Below are positions 61,258 to 64,000 of a DNA stretch of 64,000 nt, piece by piece. The translations under genes and the position numbers were made by a program. The notes below the pieces were generated by a model that was given only the letters and a program-made list of their open reading frames with translations, was not told where the DNA came from and did no database searches. Location: positions 615,054 through 679,053 of the forward strand of contig NZ_NISK01000001.1 in assembly GCF_002205675.1 (NCBI RefSeq), in the 5' to 3' direction. This stretch comes from Sphingopyxis bauzanensis (GTDB lineage Bacteria; Pseudomonadota; Alphaproteobacteria; Sphingomonadales; Sphingomonadaceae). Positions within the stretch are counted from its first letter, which is position 1. Every line of letters begins with the position of its first letter.

Positions 61258-61595
61258 CAGCCTCTCCGCTCGAAGCCTTCGAGGCCGCGCGCCGGGGCGA
61301 CGACTTCGGCGACCTGGATGCCATAACGGCCATCGACGCTGACGATCTCGCCCTTCGCGATCAATGTGCCGTTTGCATAGATATCGAGCAGGTCGGTTGC
61401 CGCGCGGTCGAGTTCGATCACGCTGCCCTCGTCGATCGCGAGCAGTTCGGCGAGCGTCATCGAGGTCGATCCGACCTCGACCGACACGCGTAGCGAGACA
61501 CCCGCGAGCAGGTCGAAATTGGGCGCCGCGGCGATATTCTTATTGTCGCGGCGGTCGGCGCGGGGCGCCGTCGGGGCGTCGCTGAGGTCAGTCAT
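61257..61595 (-). CDS. fliN: Flagellar switch protein FliN
   Basis: 112 residues. The SpoA domain is LLAGVSLRVSVEVGSTSMTL, AELLAIDEGSVIELDRAATD, LLDIYANGTLIAKGEIVSVD, GRYGIQVAEV. Forms the C-ring with FliM and FliG. Overlaps fliM by 8 bases. Confidence 0.95.
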   Translation of the reverse strand: MTDLSDAPTAPRADRRDNKNIAAAPNFDLLAGVSLRVSVEVGSTSMTLAELLAIDEGSVIELDRAATDLLDIYANGTLIAKGEIVSVDGRYGIQVAEVVAPARGLEGFERRG

Positions 61596-62520
61596 GGTTC
61601 GGTCCTTTTTCGATATGTTCGATCATGATGGCGGCGTTGCCATTGGCTTCGCCGATGCTGCCGACCGCAAAGCTGCGGCCCGCGACGGTCACCGGCACAT
61701 GGCGCGGCATGCCGAGCGGAATGATGTCGCCAACCTCGAGCGCGAGCAGCTTGACGAGGCTGATTTCGGGGCGCGCCAGCACCGAGCGCACGGGCAGTCG
61801 CACGTCGCGCAGCGCCTTGTTGAGCGCGCCCGCCCACACCGGGTTGGCGGCGCCGGGCATTTCGGCCACAGGCTCCGCCCCGGCGACACCGCGCAGCGCG
61901 GCGAGCGGATAGGCGCAGGCGATCGTCCGCCCCTCGAACGGCGCACCGCGCAGGATGAAGCGCTGCACGAACAATTCGTCGTCGGCGCGAACTGCGGCGA
62001 GTTTGGCGGGATCGCCGGTGACGCAGTCGAGTTCGGGTTCCATCGCCAGCTTGTCGCCCCATGCGGCGGCGAGTTGCAGCCCCATGTCGCGGCCGAGCCG
62101 GGCCGCGAAGCGTTCTTCGGCATCGGTCAGCTCTTCGCGTTCGGCCGCAAGGCCGCCCTTGCCGCCATAGAAAATGTCGACAAGTTGGAGCAGCAATGGC
62201 CGCGGCGCCGCAAGCAGCACCGGCCCCTTGAGCGGCGGCGCATGATAGCGCCAGAAGATCGCGGGCGCGGTCGATGCGGTCCAGTCGGCGAAGCTGATCG
62301 TTTCGGCATCGCCGCGCTCGACCTGGATCGACGACACGCCGAGCGCGCGGATCAGGTCGCGCAGGCTGCGGCCGAACTGGATCGCAACGCTGTCGAGCGC
62401 CGGAAAGGCATAGCTGTCCGCCGCCTTGCGCAGCAGCAACGACGCCTTGGCGTCAACCGCGTCGGTGGTCGGGGCGGCCGGCGGCTTCACGGCTTTGACG
62501 GATTTTTCGCGAACACTCAC
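61588..62520 (-). CDS. fliM: Flagellar switch protein FliM, without N-terminal CheY-binding peptide
   Basis: 310 residues; start GTG overlapping the fliL stop (GTGA). The middle domain (SLRDLIRALGVSSIQVERGD, LVDIFYGGKGG, LTDAEERFAARLGRDMGLQL) and the C-terminal SpoA domain (LPVRSVLARPEISLVKLLAL, EVGDIIPLGMP) are FliM. The usual N-terminal peptide of the form LSQxEIDALL, which binds CheY-P, is not there; instead the first 30 residues read REKSVKAVKPPAAPTTDAVD and similar. Confidence 0.9.
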   Translation of the reverse strand: MSVREKSVKAVKPPAAPTTDAVDAKASLLLRKAADSYAFPALDSVAIQFGRSLRDLIRALGVSSIQVERGDAETISFADWTASTAPAIFWRYHAPPLKGPVLLAAPRPLLLQLVDIFYGGKGGLAAEREELTDAEERFAARLGRDMGLQLAAAWGDKLAMEPELDCVTGDPAKLAAVRADDELFVQRFILRGAPFEGRTIACAYPLAALRGVAGAEPVAEMPGAANPVWAGALNKALRDVRLPVRSVLARPEISLVKLLALEVGDIIPLGMPRHVPVTVAGRSFAVGSIGEANGNAAIMIEHIEKGPNHD

Positions 62521-63131
62521 TGGATCACCAGGCTCGTGAAATAGACATAGTCGACACCACCAAAACCTTCTTTCTCGCGCAGCACATCGTTGATTGCCGC
62601 GGTCAATTGCCGCTGCAGCCGTTGTTTCCCCTGCGATGTCGAGAGCAGCGCCGGATCCTGTTCGGACAGCACCATAAGCACGACCGAGCGGATCGGCACC
62701 GCCTGGCGTTTGATATTATTGATAACCTTGCCGTCATAGAAGGTCGAAAGGCTGATACCCGCCTGCAAAAAGCCCGACCCGTCGGCGAGGTTGGTGGTGA
62801 AGGCGTCGGGGATCGCAAAATAAGTGACTTCATATTTGCGCGGGTCGACCTTGAACTTGTCGTTGGGCACCGACACGGTGCCAACCTTGGGCGCGGGTTC
62901 CTTGTCTTTTCCGTCGGCGGCGGGGGCTTCTTCTTCGCCGCTGCTGCGCACGACCAGCTTGGGATAATGATCCTCGGGCTTGGCCTCATGCGCCGACAGC
63001 GCGCCGAAATAGATGCCCGCACCGGCGCCCGCGCCGATCAGGACGAGCGCGCCGACGCCGATGAACAGCAGTTTCTTGAGCTTGCCCTTCGGCTTGGGCG
63101 CGGCATCGGTTTTATCCTTGGTCATCGTCAT
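62517..63131 (-). CDS. fliL: Flagellar basal-body protein FliL
   Basis: 204 residues: Lys-rich N-terminus, one membrane helix (LLFIGVGALVLIGAGAGAGI), acidic linker, then the periplasmic FliL domain (FLQAGISLSTFYDGKVINNI, IRSVVLMVLSEQDPALLST, LREKEGFGGVDYVYFTSLVI). Works with the stator. Start is the first ATG of ATGACGATG. Confidence 0.93.
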   Translation of the reverse strand: MTMTKDKTDAAPKPKGKLKKLLFIGVGALVLIGAGAGAGIYFGALSAHEAKPEDHYPKLVVRSSGEEEAPAADGKDKEPAPKVGTVSVPNDKFKVDPRKYEVTYFAIPDAFTTNLADGSGFLQAGISLSTFYDGKVINNIKRQAVPIRSVVLMVLSEQDPALLSTSQGKQRLQRQLTAAINDVLREKEGFGGVDYVYFTSLVIQ

Positions 63132-63142
63132 ATCCCTTATGG

Positions 63143-64000
63143 TCAGGCGAAGCGGCCGCGGCGGTCGGCGGCCTCTTCGGGATCGCGCGCCTTGACGCGC
63201 TCGGTAACGGTTTCGATCAGGTGGCTGACGTCCTGTGCGCCGGGGCGGCCCTGACCCTGCGACTGGCCCTGCATCTGGCGGCTGGTGTCGCCGGGGGTGC
63301 AGGTGACTTCGCTGCCGGAGATGCGGACGCCCTGCTGGCGCAGGTCTTCGACCAGGCGGCCCTGCGCGGCGGTGACGATCGTCGCGGTGGCTTCATGCTG
63401 GGTGTCGAGTTTCAGTGACATGCCTTCGTTGCCCATCACCATCGCGACATCGAGGCGGCCGAGGTGGCGCGGCATCAGGCGAAAGCTGATGTCGCCGCTG
63501 TCCGATTTGGTCGCGGCGATGTCGTGCGCCAGCTGGTCGATCCACGCGCCATCGCTGGCCAGGTCGAGTACGCGTTCGGCAATTGTGACCGGCGCGGCGG
63601 TGCCGGCCAGCATCGCGGCGCTCGTCGTCATCGGCTGGGCGAACTGGATTGTCATCGATGGCGCAGCGTCGGCGGGCTTGGCGGCGACCGGTTCGGTCGC
63701 GGTGAAAGCGGGGCTAGCGGGTGTTGCGGCGCGCGCCTTGCCCGCCGTTGGCGCCGTGATCGCCGTTTCGATCTCTGCCGCAGCGGGCTTGGCTTCGGCG
63801 CTGCGCGGCTTGTCGCCGGTCGGCGCAGGGGCAATGCTCTCGGCAGTCGGCGCCGCGTCGCCAGTGGGAAGCGCGGTGGTGTCGTTCGCCTTCGCCGGTC
63901 TGCCCACGACCGCAGCAATCGCCACCGCGGCGACCGGCAGCGCCGCTGCGGGCGCCGGGGTTGTCGTCGTAGCGGGGGTTTCGGGGACCGCGACAGTTTC
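63143..64000 (-). CDS. fliK: Flagellar hook-length control protein FliK, 5' end outside the window
   Basis: The frame is open to base 64000, so the N-terminus is missing; 285 residues are visible. The first 120 are Ala/Pro/Thr-rich and low complexity. The C-terminal FliK domain is clear: SGDISFRLMPRHLGRLDVAM, MSLKLDTQHEATATIVTAAQ, GRLVEDLRQQGVRISGSEV. It measures hook length and acts on FlhB. Ends 11 bases before fliL. Confidence 0.88.
   Translation of the reverse strand, partial: ETVAVPETPATTTTPAPAAALPVAAVAIAAVVGRPAKANDTTALPTGDAAPTAESIAPAPTGDKPRSAEAKPAAAEIETAITAPTAGKARAATPASPAFTATEPVAAKPADAAPSMTIQFAQPMTTSAAMLAGTAAPVTIAERVLDLASDGAWIDQLAHDIAATKSDSGDISFRLMPRHLGRLDVAMVMGNEGMSLKLDTQHEATATIVTAAQGRLVEDLRQQGVRISGSEVTCTPGDTSRQMQGQSQGQGRPGAQDVSHLIETVTERVKARDPEEAADRRGRFA

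Noticed and set aside
1..64000. CRISPR array, prophage, insertion sequence with transposase, rRNA
   Set aside because: No regular spacer repeats, no phage structural gene, no transposase frame and no rRNA sequence were seen.

Overview
The window looks like a piece of a GC-rich alphaproteobacterial chromosome, most likely Sphingomonadales (Sphingopyxis/Sphingomonas-like). The grounds are two large TonB-dependent receptors of the sphingomonad type, the ftsE-ftsX-DUF218-plsC order next to a zinc-ribbon/DUF3426 protein, a compact flagellar cluster, and GC-rich codon usage. This placement comes from gene content alone; no database search was possible.

Layout. Positions 1-13,275 are core chromosome: the tail of a class III CoA-transferase, a TonB receptor divergent from a TetR regulator, metX-metW divergent from hisC-tyrC, plsC/DUF218/ftsX/ftsE divergent from a zinc-ribbon protein, and a YeiH-type transporter. 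Positions 13,276-31,460 are an accessory region built into a tRNA-Arg(CCG) gene. The 5' half of that tRNA lies at 13,276-13,314 and its exactly complementary 3' half at 31,423-31,460, about 18.1 kb apart. A second, slightly different 3' half sits at 16,411-16,452. The first 3 kb hold an integrase pseudogene with an in-frame stop, a HipB-HipA toxin-antitoxin pair with four evenly built operators, a 60-residue orphan, and an intact tRNA-Arg(CCG) on the opposite strand that may substitute for the broken one. The next 15 kb hold a relic of a serine recombinase and a carbohydrate locus: GH6 glucanase, LacI regulator, GH3 beta-glucosidase, TonB receptor, two MFS transporters, then otsB-GH15-otsA for trehalose.

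Positions 31,469-37,703 hold amino-acid and acyl-CoA catabolism genes: a Leu/Phe-type dehydrogenase with a small ACT-like partner, a divergent Lrp regulator, a CoA-transferase, a thiolase and an extended acyl-CoA dehydrogenase. Positions 37,883-39,795 hold a membrane-anchored LuxR-type HTH protein, two small proteins and a MarR-like regulator.

Positions 39,868-64,000 are a flagellar cluster: fliA, flhA, a lytic transglycosylase, flgN, flgM and flgA on the minus strand; flgBCDEFGHIJKL, motAB and a sigma-54 activator on the plus strand; then, converging, fliS, fliD, flhB, fliR, fliQ, fliP, fliO, fliN, fliM, fliL and fliK (the last cut by the window edge). Three sigma-54 promoter sequences lie in front of the flgB operon, flgA, and the transglycosylase-flhA-fliA operon. 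This fits a hierarchy in which the sigma-54 activator turns on early genes and FliA/FlgM control later ones. Flagellin, fliE/F/G/H/I/J and rpoN are not in the window. Several flagellar proteins are unusual: FlgH has no cysteine, FliM lacks the usual N-terminal CheY-binding peptide, FlgD and FlgE are short, and FlgJ lacks its muramidase half.
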